From a virus: a stretch of DNA of 64,000 nt. Both the position numbers and the translations under genes were made by a program. Shown in pieces: positions 1-7,932 of the stretch. Position 1 is the first letter of the stretch. Each line of letters begins with the position of its first letter. The notes beneath the pieces are model-generated. The model was not told the DNA's origin. It ran no database searches and worked only from the letters and a program-made list of their open reading frames with translations. The DNA lies in IMG/VR virus record IMGVR_UViG_3300027969_000044, positions 1-64,000 of that record. The stretch is one strand, 5' to 3'.

Positions 1-1
1 T

Positions 2-331
2 GCCGAACCTGGTAGTAAAGGATTCGGAGAGCCTACCTGGCAAGCAAAATCCGCTAAAGAAATTATTGAGCTTTACACTTGGTGGACTGTTACCTATCGC
101 AACCGCCCTGATCCATATGACGCCAGTGGCTGGACTGAGTACTGCGAAGCAAGCCGTGCGGCCAATGGTGGAAGTCTTTGGGGAAGTTTGAGTGCTGATA
201 GAACACCCGAACTTAAAAAGATGAGCACTAAGTCACTCAATCTACTTCGTAAGATTGAAGCCGCATACGAAAAGGAAGATGAAGCAATGATGATTCGTCT
301 TATTAAAATTCGTCAATCACTTTGGACTTAA
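2..331 (+). CDS. Conserved hypothetical protein, 5' end missing
   Basis: An open frame runs in from the left edge and stops with TAA at 329-331, leaving 109 codons. The visible part is rich in Trp and Glu (for example TWWTVTYRNRP and SLWGSLSAD) and ends in a charged helical stretch, KIEAAYEKEDEAMMIRLIKIRQ. No catalytic motif or membrane segment is visible and I do not recognise the family. The next gene starts 15 bases downstream on the same strand, so it is probably the first visible member of an operon running to 1148. The start codon lies outside the window. Confidence 0.7.
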   Translation, partial: AEPGSKGFGEPTWQAKSAKEIIELYTWWTVTYRNRPDPYDASGWTEYCEASRAANGGSLWGSLSADRTPELKKMSTKSLNLLRKIEAAYEKEDEAMMIRLIKIRQSLWT

Positions 332-345
332 CCTGAAAGATAAAA

Positions 346-579
346 ATGACTGAAGAAAAGAAAATTAAAGTGGAGTTTGCTCCAGGCGCTTTTGATAGTT
401 TCGAAGGTACACAAGAAGAACTCGACGAGTTGATTGTCGAGATCCATCGTATGGTCGAAAACGGCGAGCTTTTAGAAAAGGGGCGGGCCGTTGACTTTGA
501 CAAACTTATGGAAGAGGATCCCGAGTACGCAGAAAAAATCATGCGTAGCCTTGACGACGATCGTCCGCCACTCCAATGA
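346..579 (+). CDS. Small acidic hypothetical protein
   Basis: This 77-residue protein is strongly acidic and largely helical by composition (FEGTQEELDELIVEIHRMVENGELLEKG, shown here only as its leading residues: FEGTQEELDEL). It has no cysteines and no membrane segment. Its stop overlaps the ATG of the next gene by four bases (ATGA), which suggests translational coupling. The ribosome site is weak (GAAAGA about 8 bases before ATG). Small acidic proteins of this kind are common between T4-like marine phage genes, but I cannot assign a function. Confidence 0.7.
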   Translation: MTEEKKIKVEFAPGAFDSFEGTQEELDELIVEIHRMVENGELLEKGRAVDFDKLMEEDPEYAEKIMRSLDDDRPPLQ

Positions 580-1148
580 CTAAGATAGCATCAAGCCCAG
601 ATCGTTATACCTTCCAAAAAGAAGGTTACATTAAACGCTGTGAGGAAAAAGGCGAGGAGCCTAATCCCGATTACATCAAGATGTATGAGTCGTGGCGGAA
701 ACAAGAAGACGAAAATATTGTAAAGACAGAATGGCAAGCGTACAATCTAGAGTACGACCTGCGTAGTACAGACTGGGTAGTTGAAAAGTGTAAGAACGAT
801 AACTATGCCCAAAACTTATACGCGGCTATTTGTAATAACGAGTTTGCCAAATTTACACAAACTGGCGATCGCGTAGAAACATATCGTAATATTAAAGAAG
901 AGTATTGGGGCGCTAGTTGGAGGTCAGCTGGTGGTATTGTAGCCAATCTTCGAGGCGAAGGTGATTACATTGACTGGTACTGTAGCGGTATTGGCAATGA
1001 AGAATACGGTAACGGACTAGATGGCACTAAACCAAAAGTAGACGAAGACGGCCGTACCTATGTGCCCGAAAGCGTTATTACAGACGAGATTCGTGACGAT
1101 TTGGCAAAATTAGGTTGGGTAGGATTTCCATATAAAGATGAAGAGTAG
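576..1148 (+). CDS. Hypothetical protein, Trp/Tyr-rich
   Basis: This is a 190-residue soluble protein with many aromatic residues (SWRKQEDENIVKTEWQAYNL and YWGASWRSAGGIVANLRGEG). It has no recognised domain, no signal peptide and no membrane helix. The repeated W/Y plus acidic pattern could suit a protein-interaction fold, but that is only an impression. It begins inside the stop of the preceding gene (ATGA overlap) and ends just before a strong sigma-70 promoter, so it closes an operon. Confidence 0.7.
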   Translation: MTKIASSPDRYTFQKEGYIKRCEEKGEEPNPDYIKMYESWRKQEDENIVKTEWQAYNLEYDLRSTDWVVEKCKNDNYAQNLYAAICNNEFAKFTQTGDRVETYRNIKEEYWGASWRSAGGIVANLRGEGDYIDWYCSGIGNEEYGNGLDGTKPKVDEDGRTYVPESVITDEIRDDLAKLGWVGFPYKDEE

Positions 1149-1172
1149 TTGACAGATTGGTAAAACCGGCTC

Positions 1173-1201
1173 TTGACAACGTGCCAAAATGGCTGTATAA
1201 T
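1173..1201 (+). promoter_or_regulatory. Sigma-70 promoter, perfect consensus
   Basis: TTGACA at 1173-1178 and TATAAT at 1196-1201 are separated by exactly 17 bases, which matches the bacterial housekeeping promoter consensus perfectly. Transcription should start near 1208, giving a leader of about 24 bases with AGGAG at 1221-1225 before the ATG at 1232. It drives the 393-residue gene and probably the operon behind it. Confidence 0.9.
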
Positions 1202-1231
1202 TAATACATATTGAACAGCAAGGAGTGAACA

Positions 1232-2413
1232 ATGGCTACTAAACTTAAACAAGCATCTATCGAAATCCGCCAAAGCAAAGGACGTGACTACAGTCCAAAG
1301 TGGGATGGCGCAACTGAATGGGATGCTAATCAATTTACTCGCCATTTTCACGCATCGATGGCCTGGTATCGTTTGGAAAGCTCTGTTAAAGAACTCAAGC
1401 CCAAACTTGTAGAATGGTGTAAACTCAACGGGTACGACCAAGACGATGTCTATACTATCCGTAAAACTAAGGACAAATATTTTAACGGGACTATGTGCTC
1501 TATTGGTGCGTGTCTGCTCAAAGGCATGCCCGAAGTACACGAAGGCTTCAACGGCGGCAAAGATACTGCCGTATGGTTGCGTAAAGAAATTGAAAAGGTG
1601 CTTGCCGAAGGTGCCAATGACTTAGAAGAAGATGACGTTCCTAAGAAAGTTGAAAAGGTTGCTGTCTACGTTCCTACTATTCAAGATCGGTTACGAGAAG
1701 CCGCTGGAGACATGAGTGAAGAATTGGACTACGCTATTGACCAGTGGATTACGGATCCAGAAGGCTTTAACCCAAAAGAGTTTAAGGTTGTCAACTTGCT
1801 TAAAGGTAAAGGTGCCAAGGCCGCTCACGCACGGTTGATTAAAGGTTACTTCCAAAGCGGTGCTGACGAACTTGCTGAACTTGCTAGCGGAAACGCAGAC
1901 GAGCAGTTGAAGGAAGCATACAAACATGTCGCACGTAAGAATGTTAAGAAGCTGATTGAGTTTTACGAAAACATTGCCCAGGCATGTGAACAGATTGCCG
2001 CAGAACAGAAAGTGCTTAAGAAGCCTCGTGCTAAGAAAGTTAAGCCCGCAGAGGACTTGGTTAAGAAGGTCAAGTTTATGTTGAGTGAAACTAAACTTGG
2101 TATTACGTCAGTGCCGCCTGCGTCTATTATCGGTGCTCAAAGTGTTATAGTGTATAACACTAAGACTCGTAAGATTGGTGTGTATGTAAGCAAGACCAGC
2201 GCCGGCTTTGGCGTTAGAGGTACTAGCATTACAGAGTTTACTGAAAAGAGCTTTCAAAAGACCCTGCGTAAGCCGCTTGAACAACTAAAAGAGTTTAAAG
2301 AGCAGAATACGCAGAAGCGGGCCATTGATTGGTTTACTAAGATTAAAACAACCAGTGTACTGCTTAACGGACGTCTTAGTGAAGACATTGTGATTCTTAA
2401 GGCGTATAAATGA
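1232..2413 (+). CDS. Conserved phage hypothetical protein, 393 aa
   Basis: This lysine-rich soluble protein has a strong promoter and a good ribosome site, so it is probably abundant and early. The N-terminal part contains RQSKGRDYSPKWDGA and a Trp-rich stretch. The middle is helical with a basic linker (VLKKPRAKKVKPAEDLVKKV, about residues 264-283). The C-terminal 120 residues look like a compact alpha/beta domain (VIVYNTKTRKIGVYVSKT, then IDWFTKIKTTSVLLNGRLSED). I know similar unassigned proteins from T4-like marine phages but can give no function. The basic linker would suit nucleic-acid binding; that is inference. It overlaps the next gene by four bases. Confidence 0.75.
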   Translation: MATKLKQASIEIRQSKGRDYSPKWDGATEWDANQFTRHFHASMAWYRLESSVKELKPKLVEWCKLNGYDQDDVYTIRKTKDKYFNGTMCSIGACLLKGMPEVHEGFNGGKDTAVWLRKEIEKVLAEGANDLEEDDVPKKVEKVAVYVPTIQDRLREAAGDMSEELDYAIDQWITDPEGFNPKEFKVVNLLKGKGAKAAHARLIKGYFQSGADELAELASGNADEQLKEAYKHVARKNVKKLIEFYENIAQACEQIAAEQKVLKKPRAKKVKPAEDLVKKVKFMLSETKLGITSVPPASIIGAQSVIVYNTKTRKIGVYVSKTSAGFGVRGTSITEFTEKSFQKTLRKPLEQLKEFKEQNTQKRAIDWFTKIKTTSVLLNGRLSEDIVILKAYK

Positions 2414-2988
2414 AGCCAGTTGTAATTGACAACATTATTGATCTAGCCCTACAGGAAAGTATCTGGCTAGACTCGAAAAACTTCAAATGGCTATATCATC
2501 GAAGCACTTATCGAGAAAATACAGGGCACACTATTACTAGTCAAATTTATGACGTTGGACAATTAGTGTGCCCTATCATTGCTCAAGATATACATGACCC
2601 GTATTTCGAGAACAGGCTACAACCGTTAATGGAAGGTATACAAAAACATGTTAAGCCAATTGTAGGTGTACATAGGGTAAAGTTTAATCTAATGTGGAAG
2701 TGTTCTGATGTTAACAATAGGTGGTGTTCTCCTCACGTCGACACCCACGATGTAGTTAATAGGTATCTAACCAAATGGTCTGTTGTATATTATGTTAATG
2801 ATGCCGACGGTGATACTGTATTTTTTACTCCATATGAAACAATCCGTGTTACGCCAAAGCGGGGACGGGCTGTTATATTTCCTGCTAACATAAAACACGC
2901 AGGAACCAATCCATCAGTGTCGCCTGAGAGGATTACTCTAAATATTGTTGTAGATGTAGAACCTATGGAGATTCAAAATGAACTGTAA
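2410..2988 (+). CDS. 2OG-Fe(II) oxygenase-like protein
   Basis: The C-terminal half has the double-stranded beta-helix pattern of 2-oxoglutarate/Fe(II) dioxygenases. An H-x-D pair (H109, D111 in PHVDTHD) is followed by a strand with GDTVFF, then a distal histidine (H163 in IKHAGTNP) and an arginine suited to the 2OG carboxylate (R174 in ERITLNIV). The family hydroxylates proteins, small molecules or nucleobases. The substrate cannot be read from sequence. It is translationally coupled to the preceding gene and overlaps a 50-residue Cys protein by 11 bases. Two further oxygenase-like genes follow within 2 kb. Confidence 0.7.
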   Translation: MKPVVIDNIIDLALQESIWLDSKNFKWLYHRSTYRENTGHTITSQIYDVGQLVCPIIAQDIHDPYFENRLQPLMEGIQKHVKPIVGVHRVKFNLMWKCSDVNNRWCSPHVDTHDVVNRYLTKWSVVYYVNDADGDTVFFTPYETIRVTPKRGRAVIFPANIKHAGTNPSVSPERITLNIVVDVEPMEIQNEL

Positions 2989-3130
2989 TACTTGTAATAA
3001 AGAATATTCACCCGATTGTGATTACAGACAAGGTCGATGCCCGATGCGTCCGCCCATGCTAACAAATTATCATTTTAGATTTTATAATCTATTCCAATCA
3101 ATTAAAGGACTTTTCAAACGTGGACATTGA
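2978..3130 (+). CDS. 50-residue Cys-rich small protein
   Basis: ATG at 2978 overlaps the oxygenase end, and the frame runs to TGA at 3128-3130. Four cysteines in the first half (C3, C6, C14, C21; MNCNTCNKEYSPDCDYRQGR) could form a small zinc knuckle. The second half is basic and aromatic (FRFYNLFQSIKGLFKRGH). The next gene starts inside its end. I cannot name a function. It is reported because the spacing, overlaps and cysteine pattern fit a real small gene. Confidence 0.6.
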   Translation: MNCNTCNKEYSPDCDYRQGRCPMRPPMLTNYHFRFYNLFQSIKGLFKRGH

Positions 3131-3293
3131 AGTACAACCTAAAGACACAAGCAAGGGACATTTTTATGTTAGTCTTGTAAAGAGTGCTATTCGTATTGTA
3201 GCAGGTGGCTGTTTGATTACAGGCAACTTGCTAATGGCTGGTGTTTGTCTTATAATGGCAGAAATTCTCGGCATTGTCGAGGAACTGGTATGA
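3120..3293 (+). CDS. Small membrane protein, GTG start
   Basis: This 57-residue frame starts at GTG with AAAGGA about ten bases upstream and overlaps the next ATG as GTATGA. After a hydrophilic start (DIEVQPKDTSKGHFYV) it has one long hydrophobic stretch (IRIVAGGCLITGNLLMAGVC), probably one membrane-spanning segment or a short hairpin. The function is unknown. It replaces a poorer reading that starts the following gene at TTG 3245. Confidence 0.55.
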   Translation: MDIEVQPKDTSKGHFYVSLVKSAIRIVAGGCLITGNLLMAGVCLIMAEILGIVEELV

Positions 3294-3481
3294 GTAGGAA
3301 AGAAGAAATAGCAGAAAGAATGCAAGAGCTCATGTTGCCAATTGAAAAACAAATTTTAATGTGTGACAATAGAGAAGACCTACTAATGATGGCCTGTGCT
3401 ATGTTACAGCATGTCCGAACTATATTTGATCAAGAAATTGGCGAAGAAGGCCGACAACAAATGTTTAGAGATTTCCAATGA
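3290..3481 (+). CDS. Small helical hypothetical protein
   Basis: I place the start at ATG 3290 (MSRKEEIAERMQELMLPIEK) rather than the upstream TTG at 3245, because the ATG overlaps the preceding stop in an ATGA junction typical of this genome. The 63-residue product is all-helical in appearance and charged, with no recognised domain. Its stop again overlaps the next start by four bases. Confidence 0.65.
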   Translation: MSRKEEIAERMQELMLPIEKQILMCDNREDLLMMACAMLQHVRTIFDQEIGEEGRQQMFRDFQ

Positions 3482-3726
3482 CACTACCAGACGAAAGATA
3501 CCGTGCTGTTGTACAAACAGAAAAGTTTCTAAGAGAAATTCTTAGTACACCACGAATTCCAAAAGCAATTAAAGATAATGCTCGGTATTGTCTGCGCCAC
3601 TATCCTACAACATGGGATATGCAGCGTACAGCACTTCAGGCGCCGGATGTATTCCAAGAACGCATGGAACCATTGTATAGAATGATTGTAAAATACGAAG
3701 AGGAAAAATCCAATGGTGATGCCTAA
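3478..3726 (+). CDS. BPSL0761-family-like small protein
   Basis: The 82-residue sequence has the pattern of the uncharacterised BPSL0761 family of proteobacteria and phages: a start like LPDERYRAVVQTEKFLREIL, then a proline and a basic helix ending in LRHYPTTWDM. The function of that family is unknown. It is fully nested in a chain of ATGA-overlapped genes. The family name is given from memory of the pattern and should be treated as tentative. Confidence 0.6.
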   Translation: MTLPDERYRAVVQTEKFLREILSTPRIPKAIKDNARYCLRHYPTTWDMQRTALQAPDVFQERMEPLYRMIVKYEEEKSNGDA

Positions 3727-4312
3727 ACGATTGGGCCCTGCTATTGTATTTGAAGACGACTACGTATTTGATCGTAAAGTTGTAGTACCCGAACTGGAAA
3801 AATATCTAGAAAAGGTAGATGCGCCTGCTCCGGAATTAGCTATGATCCGTATGGAAGGCTTAGACATTACAACTAGAGAAGTCAACGATACTCCACATAA
3901 ACTTCCAATCTTTGAAGACTTTACCAACTGGACTTTGGAAAGAGCTAGAGGTATTTTAACTTCATGGAGATGTGATTTTAAAGACGTTGAAGTGTCTCGT
4001 AGTTGGGTTAACCGAACACGTAAAGGTGGATGGATTAACTATCATATACACCATCACACTGATCTAATTGTAGTAGCATACATTACTGCGCCGCCAGACT
4101 GCGGGGACTTACTTTTAGTGGACCCGTTAGAGTGCCATTGGTTTGGCATGTCATTAACGGGAGATAATAATAGTCTTTACACTGGTTACAAATTTCCTGT
4201 GAAGAATAACAAAGTATATTTCTTTGCTCCTTTTATTAGACACGCAACAGAGCCTAGTTCATCTGACGATGTTCGATGGTGTATTGCGCTTAACTTAAAG
4301 ATTGTAAAATGA
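3713..4312 (+). CDS. 2OG-Fe(II) oxygenase-like protein, tandem copy 1
   Basis: This 199-residue protein resembles the TIGR02466-type putative 2OG-Fe(II) oxygenases. It has GGWINYHIHHHTD, a CGDLLLVDP turn, WFGMS, and FFAPFIRHATEPS followed by VRW. Candidate metal ligands are the histidines of NYHIH, the aspartate of HTD and the late RHAT histidine. The following gene is a clear paralogue with the same blocks in the same order, so the pair arose by tandem duplication. Start 3713 has AGGA nine bases upstream; 3719 is an alternative. The substrate is unknown. Confidence 0.65.
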   Translation: MVMPKRLGPAIVFEDDYVFDRKVVVPELEKYLEKVDAPAPELAMIRMEGLDITTREVNDTPHKLPIFEDFTNWTLERARGILTSWRCDFKDVEVSRSWVNRTRKGGWINYHIHHHTDLIVVAYITAPPDCGDLLLVDPLECHWFGMSLTGDNNSLYTGYKFPVKNNKVYFFAPFIRHATEPSSSDDVRWCIALNLKIVK

Positions 4313-4914
4313 TACCACGACAGATCGGAGTGCCTCTTATCTTTGAAGAGGACTATACATTTGATAAAGCAGTAACGTTACCTAAACTTGAAAAGATTAC
4401 TTCTATTAGTAAAGATTTTGACAATTACGGTGGGACGCTTGAATTAGGAAACGCCGGTAGCACAGCGGGTAATCATCTTCACAAAATACATGAACAGCCT
4501 GAGTTCGATGACTTTTCAATTTGGGCGTTAAAGAAGGCCCATAATATTTTGTCATATCGTTGGAACTTTGAGTTTGACTATATAGAGATAACACGAAGCT
4601 GGTCCAATAGACATAAAAAAGGTGGCTGGACAAACTATCATACTCATGCTAACTGTGACCTAGTACTGTCTGCCTATGTTCAGGCTCCCCCGGAGTGTGG
4701 AGACTTAGTGATTATAGATCCAATGGAAAATCATTGGTTTGGAATGAGTACTAAAATGAATTCAAGATCACCGTTAACTTATAACTATCCCGCACAGGAT
4801 AATCGTGTTTATTTCTTTGCCCCTTTCCTGCGGCACGGAACACAGCCAAGTAATGCCGATGAAGACCGTTGGGTAATTAGTATGAATTTTAACTGCTGGA
4901 AAGGAAAACCATGA
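4309..4914 (+). CDS. 2OG-Fe(II) oxygenase-like protein, tandem copy 2
   Basis: This is a paralogue of the preceding gene. Shared blocks include SRSW/TRSW, RxxKGGWxNYHxH, APPxCGDL, HWFGMS and YFFAPFxRHxTxPS. The second histidine cluster differs (NYHTHANCD against NYHIHHHTD), but both keep H-x-H, the aspartate four residues on, and the distal RH. That conservation supports those as metal ligands. The divergence around them suggests different substrates or partners. Start and stop both overlap neighbours by four bases. Confidence 0.65.
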   Translation: MIPRQIGVPLIFEEDYTFDKAVTLPKLEKITSISKDFDNYGGTLELGNAGSTAGNHLHKIHEQPEFDDFSIWALKKAHNILSYRWNFEFDYIEITRSWSNRHKKGGWTNYHTHANCDLVLSAYVQAPPECGDLVIIDPMENHWFGMSTKMNSRSPLTYNYPAQDNRVYFFAPFLRHGTQPSNADEDRWVISMNFNCWKGKP

Positions 4915-5102
4915 AACTAAGAAACATTATTGAAGTTGTATTTTTTGTAATTGTGATATTATCTGTTTACGCAGGCTATTTTTATCTCTTGCCCAAGCAC
5001 GGTGAAGTAGTGTATAATTGCAGTATAGCAGAAATTAGTCCAGACATTCCCATTAAAGTTAAAGAGGAATGTCGTAAACTTAGAATGGAACAAATTAAAT
5101 GA
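4911..5102 (+). CDS. Single-pass membrane protein
   Basis: This 63-residue protein has one strong transmembrane segment at about residues 6-27 (IIEVVFFVIVILSVYAGYFY), followed by a polar tail with two cysteines (C37, C54). The likely orientation is N-in, with the tail in the periplasm. Similar short membrane proteins are common in T4-like marine phages and have no assigned role. It is coupled to both neighbours by four-base overlaps. Confidence 0.65.
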   Translation: MKLRNIIEVVFFVIVILSVYAGYFYLLPKHGEVVYNCSIAEISPDIPIKVKEECRKLRMEQIK

Positions 5103-5545
5103 AAATTGGTCTCAGCTACAGTCGTTGTATTCGAGATATCGTTGAGGGTATTGTAGACATTGACGATGTCCTAGTAATCATTGCTCGAACAGATTTTGAT
5201 CCGCACGATGCCGAACAGTGGCGCGGAATCTGGGAAGGTTATTCAGGCGGCTCATCCGGCACCTCACTGCGAGGACTATTTGGGGGATCTAACCCAGAAT
5301 GGTCGGGTACCACCGACGAAGATGAAGACAAGTATCGAAGTGTAAGTATTGAGCTGTGGGAAACTGGAAAGTTCCATCAGCCTCGCAAGTTTGGAGCACA
5401 TCCTAGACGCCGTCCTGAAATTTGGCTTGAAGCAGTTCTGCCAAGTAGTGAGCTTGAAAATAACCAAGCCGCTAAGAAAGCCTGGGATACGTTCCAAACT
5501 ATTGCGGGTCTAACTAACGTTAAACTTGATAGAGAATACAAATGA
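5099..5545 (+). CDS. Conserved phage hypothetical protein
   Basis: The protein has 148 residues. The N-terminal half is alpha/beta-like (MKIGLSYSRCIRDIVEGIVD, then DVLVIIARTDFDP), followed by a Gly/Ser-rich loop (EGYSGGSSGTSLRGLFGG) and a C-terminal part with HPRRRPEIWLEAVLPS. I recognise it as a type recurrent in T4-like phages but not by function. No catalytic signature is evident. Four-base overlaps on both sides tie it to the operon that ends with clpP. Confidence 0.65.
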   Translation: MKIGLSYSRCIRDIVEGIVDIDDVLVIIARTDFDPHDAEQWRGIWEGYSGGSSGTSLRGLFGGSNPEWSGTTDEDEDKYRSVSIELWETGKFHQPRKFGAHPRRRPEIWLEAVLPSSELENNQAAKKAWDTFQTIAGLTNVKLDREYK

Positions 5546-6138
5546 AACAAGAACTAGACAAACTGTTGTGTGAAAAGTATCCAAAGATGATGGTTAACCG
5601 TAACCTTCACATGACCGAAACTTGTATGTGTTGGGGATTCGAGTGTGGAGATGGTTGGTTCAATATCCTAGATCAGCTTATGGGTAATATTCAGCATCAT
5701 ATTGATTGGAAAGTAAAACAACGTGAGTCTGCCATCAAGTATAATGAAATGGTAACTCAATGTCAAGCAGGTAACTTTGACCTGTTTGAAACAGATCATT
5801 TAAGTCTTAGTCAAGAATACAAAGACAAGCGACTGGGGGAGATTATTGCCGGTGGACGCCGCGAACTGACAGAAACGGTTCCCCAAGTAACGCTGGATCA
5901 AGTTAAAGAAAAGTTTGGTACTCTACGTTTTTACTACTCGGGCGGTGATGACTACATTAGCGGGCTTGTTAGCATGGCAGAATCAATGTCAGGCGTAATA
6001 TGTGAATCGTGTGGTAATACAGGTGAACGCAAAGGCGGAGGTTGGATTAAAACTATCTGCAAACCGTGTGAAGATAAACGTGCGGCAGAGTATGCTAGAC
6101 AAACAGCAGAATACAAAAAAGAAAAGGAAACAAAATGA
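5542..6138 (+). CDS. Zinc-ribbon-containing phage protein
   Basis: This 198-residue protein ends in a probable zinc ribbon: C154-x2-C157 and C173-x2-C176 (ICESCGNTG and ICKPCEDKR). The N-terminal region has [12 protein letters not shown] conserved-looking central block reads [20 protein letters not shown]. Similar proteins occur in many Caudoviricetes with no established function. It overlaps clpP by four bases, so the two are co-translated, but no functional link is known. Confidence 0.7.
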   Translation: MKQELDKLLCEKYPKMMVNRNLHMTETCMCWGFECGDGWFNILDQLMGNIQHHIDWKVKQRESAIKYNEMVTQCQAGNFDLFETDHLSLSQEYKDKRLGEIIAGGRRELTETVPQVTLDQVKEKFGTLRFYYSGGDDYISGLVSMAESMSGVICESCGNTGERKGGGWIKTICKPCEDKRAAEYARQTAEYKKEKETK

Positions 6139-6728
6139 GTTTAATTCCAATGGTCATTGAAAAGACCAGTTCAGGCGAACGTGCCTTTGACATTTACAGT
6201 CGTCTGCTTAACGAACGCATTGTGTTCTTAAACGGTCCAGTAGACGATCATAGTGCTAATGTTATTGTAGCACAGTTCTTACATTTAGAAAGTAATGACA
6301 GCGAAAAAGACATTCACTTCTACGTCAACAGTCCGGGCGGAGTTGTCACAGCAGGTATGAGCATTTATGACACAATGCAATTTATTAAACCTAATATTTG
6401 TACATACGTTATGGGGCAAGCCTGTTCTATGGGTAGTTTACTTGCCCAGGCAGGGAGTGCCGGAAAACGCTATATGTTGCCCAACGCACGACATATGATT
6501 CATCAGCCATCAGGTGGCGCAGGCGGTCAAGCTACAGACATGGAAATCCAAGTAAGAGAGATCCTAAAAATGAAGAAATCTCTAACTGAAATCTATGTTA
6601 AGCACAACAGCAAGGGCAAAACTTACGAAGATTTTTCTCGTGATATGGAACGTGATTTCTTTATGAGCGCAGAAGAAGCTCTAGAATACGGTCTAATTGA
6701 CAAAGTTGTAGAGAATCGTCTGTCATAA
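6135..6728 (+). CDS. clpP: ClpP protease subunit
   Basis: This is a complete 197-residue ClpP serine protease. The triad is S98 ([11 protein letters not shown]), H123 (MIHQPSGG) and D174 (MERDFF), aligned by eye with E. coli Clp[21 protein letters not shown] is the usual oxyanion-region block. ClpP forms a 14-subunit barrel that degrades proteins fed in by ClpA or ClpX. There is no long N-terminal propeptide. The window also has a ClpA-type unfoldase at 47307-49595, so the phage may supply the whole machine. It is the last gene of the operon, before a hairpin and late-type box. Confidence 0.95.
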   Translation: MSLIPMVIEKTSSGERAFDIYSRLLNERIVFLNGPVDDHSANVIVAQFLHLESNDSEKDIHFYVNSPGGVVTAGMSIYDTMQFIKPNICTYVMGQACSMGSLLAQAGSAGKRYMLPNARHMIHQPSGGAGGQATDMEIQVREILKMKKSLTEIYVKHNSKGKTYEDFSRDMERDFFMSAEEALEYGLIDKVVENRLS

Positions 6729-6746
6729 GTCGATACTATGGTTCTG

Positions 6747-6774
6747 CTAAATAGTGCTATTAGCATCTATTTAG
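6747..6774 (+). promoter_or_regulatory. Late-type box in an RBS-covering hairpin
   Basis: CTAAATAG (6747-6754) and CTATTTAG (6767-6774) are perfect inverted arms, extended inward by TGCT/AGCA around a three-base loop with one bulged base. The left arm contains a TAAATA box like the T4 late -10 element. The right arm overlaps AGGA (6773-6776), the ribosome site for the ATG at 6787. RNA read through from clpP would fold and hide the site, while RNA started near 6760 would lack the left arm. Confidence 0.55.
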
Positions 6775-6786
6775 GAACGCAAAACC

Positions 6787-7872
6787 ATGGTAAAAACTTT
6801 TGATAACAAAGTAACAGTCGCTGAACTTGATCTACAGCACGGCGATCTCAGCGGAGACTTTATTGCCGGCGGAACAATCGCTAGATTTTCCAGCACAGGT
6901 ATAAGCGATCAAGCAACTTCTACAACACTAACAATCACTGACGGTAAACTAACTGTTGACAGTATTGAAACCAAATCTGCCAAATTAGGCACAATTGAGG
7001 GCAATACTGTAATCCGCGGTGACGTTAAAGTGTATGGTATAATTGACGCGGGGTTTGTAAGAACTACAGAAATTATTACAAATCAACGTTATGAAAAGCA
7101 ATATATTGAATTTGCTATGGATAACGAGCAAGGTACCAACGTAGGTACAGGTTTGCTATGGCCAAGCCCGGGATACAACAAACAGTTTGTTTATCGTAAT
7201 AATCCAGATCGGTTCTTCCTAAGTGAAACTGTTGACCTAGCGCCACAGCGTCAATTTATGATTGGTGGCAGTAGTGTTCTTAATCAAACTACCCTAGGCG
7301 GAAGTGTTACTGAAAGTAACCTAAAGAATGTAGGAACACTACAAGCTCTAAATGTTAGCGGCAACGTTAACATTGGAGATATGGTTTTTTATGATGCTCA
7401 ACAAGGTAAGTTTGCTGTGGGCAATTCAGAGCCCACGCATTTGTTCTCCGTGTACGATCTAGAAAGCGATACAGACTTCTACATCGAAGGCGATAAAGAA
7501 GGCCGTGCTAGAGTAGGTACATTTAATAATCGTCCAGTTGATATTGTAACTGATAACCAAGTTCGTATTAGCGTAGCAGAGCAAGGCGACATTACTCTTG
7601 GCAAAGAAGGCCGTGATAACTCAATTACCCGTGTATACGGTAAGCTATCTGTAGGTATTAAAAATCCTGTTGAACAATTTGAAGTTGCTGGTAATATGCG
7701 TATTGCCGGGAAGTTGTTTGCCCAAGGAGACAATCCTCCAGGTGAAGGTCACTATAACAAAGGTGACGTTATTTGGAACACCAACCCAAGACCAAATGCG
7801 TTTATTGGTTGGGTATGCGTACAAGGCGGATTTCCAGGTACATGGAAACCGTTCGGGCAGATATTTGAATAA
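6787..7872 (+). CDS. Virion fibre-like structural protein
   Basis: This 361-residue protein is beta-rich and Gly/Asn/Thr-rich, with short repeated units such as VYGIIDAGFVRTTEIITNQ and GKLSVGIKNPVEQFEVAGN, the pattern of phage tail fibres and tail-associated proteins. The C-terminus (YNKGDVIWNTNPRPNAFIGW and TWKPFGQIFE) is a module I have seen at the ends of tail-fibre-like proteins of marine myoviruses, possibly a receptor-contacting tip. There is no enzyme motif. It is transcribed from its own late-type box. Confidence 0.7.
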   Translation: MVKTFDNKVTVAELDLQHGDLSGDFIAGGTIARFSSTGISDQATSTTLTITDGKLTVDSIETKSAKLGTIEGNTVIRGDVKVYGIIDAGFVRTTEIITNQRYEKQYIEFAMDNEQGTNVGTGLLWPSPGYNKQFVYRNNPDRFFLSETVDLAPQRQFMIGGSSVLNQTTLGGSVTESNLKNVGTLQALNVSGNVNIGDMVFYDAQQGKFAVGNSEPTHLFSVYDLESDTDFYIEGDKEGRARVGTFNNRPVDIVTDNQVRISVAEQGDITLGKEGRDNSITRVYGKLSVGIKNPVEQFEVAGNMRIAGKLFAQGDNPPGEGHYNKGDVIWNTNPRPNAFIGWVCVQGGFPGTWKPFGQIFE

Positions 7873-7892
7873 ACTACCGATAAAAGTTCCAG

Positions 7893-7927
7893 TGCTCCTA
7901 TATTAAATATTTGCACTTATGGGAGCA
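7893..7927 (+). promoter_or_regulatory. Late-type box inside an RBS-covering hairpin
   Basis: TGCTCCTATA (7893-7902) can pair with TATGGGAGCA (7918-7927), with one G-U pair, leaving a 15-base loop that contains TTAAATA (7903-7909). The right arm holds GGGAG (7921-7925), the Shine-Dalgarno of the ATG at 7933. Transcription started from the box would begin near 7916, after the left arm, so only read-through RNA would be silenced. The layout matches that upstream of 6787. Confidence 0.6.
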
Positions 7928-7932
7928 ACATC

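Noticed and set aside
3245-3289. TTG start at 3245 for the small helical gene
   Set aside because: The ATG at 3290 forms the usual four-base overlap with a membrane-protein frame; the TTG has no ribosome site.
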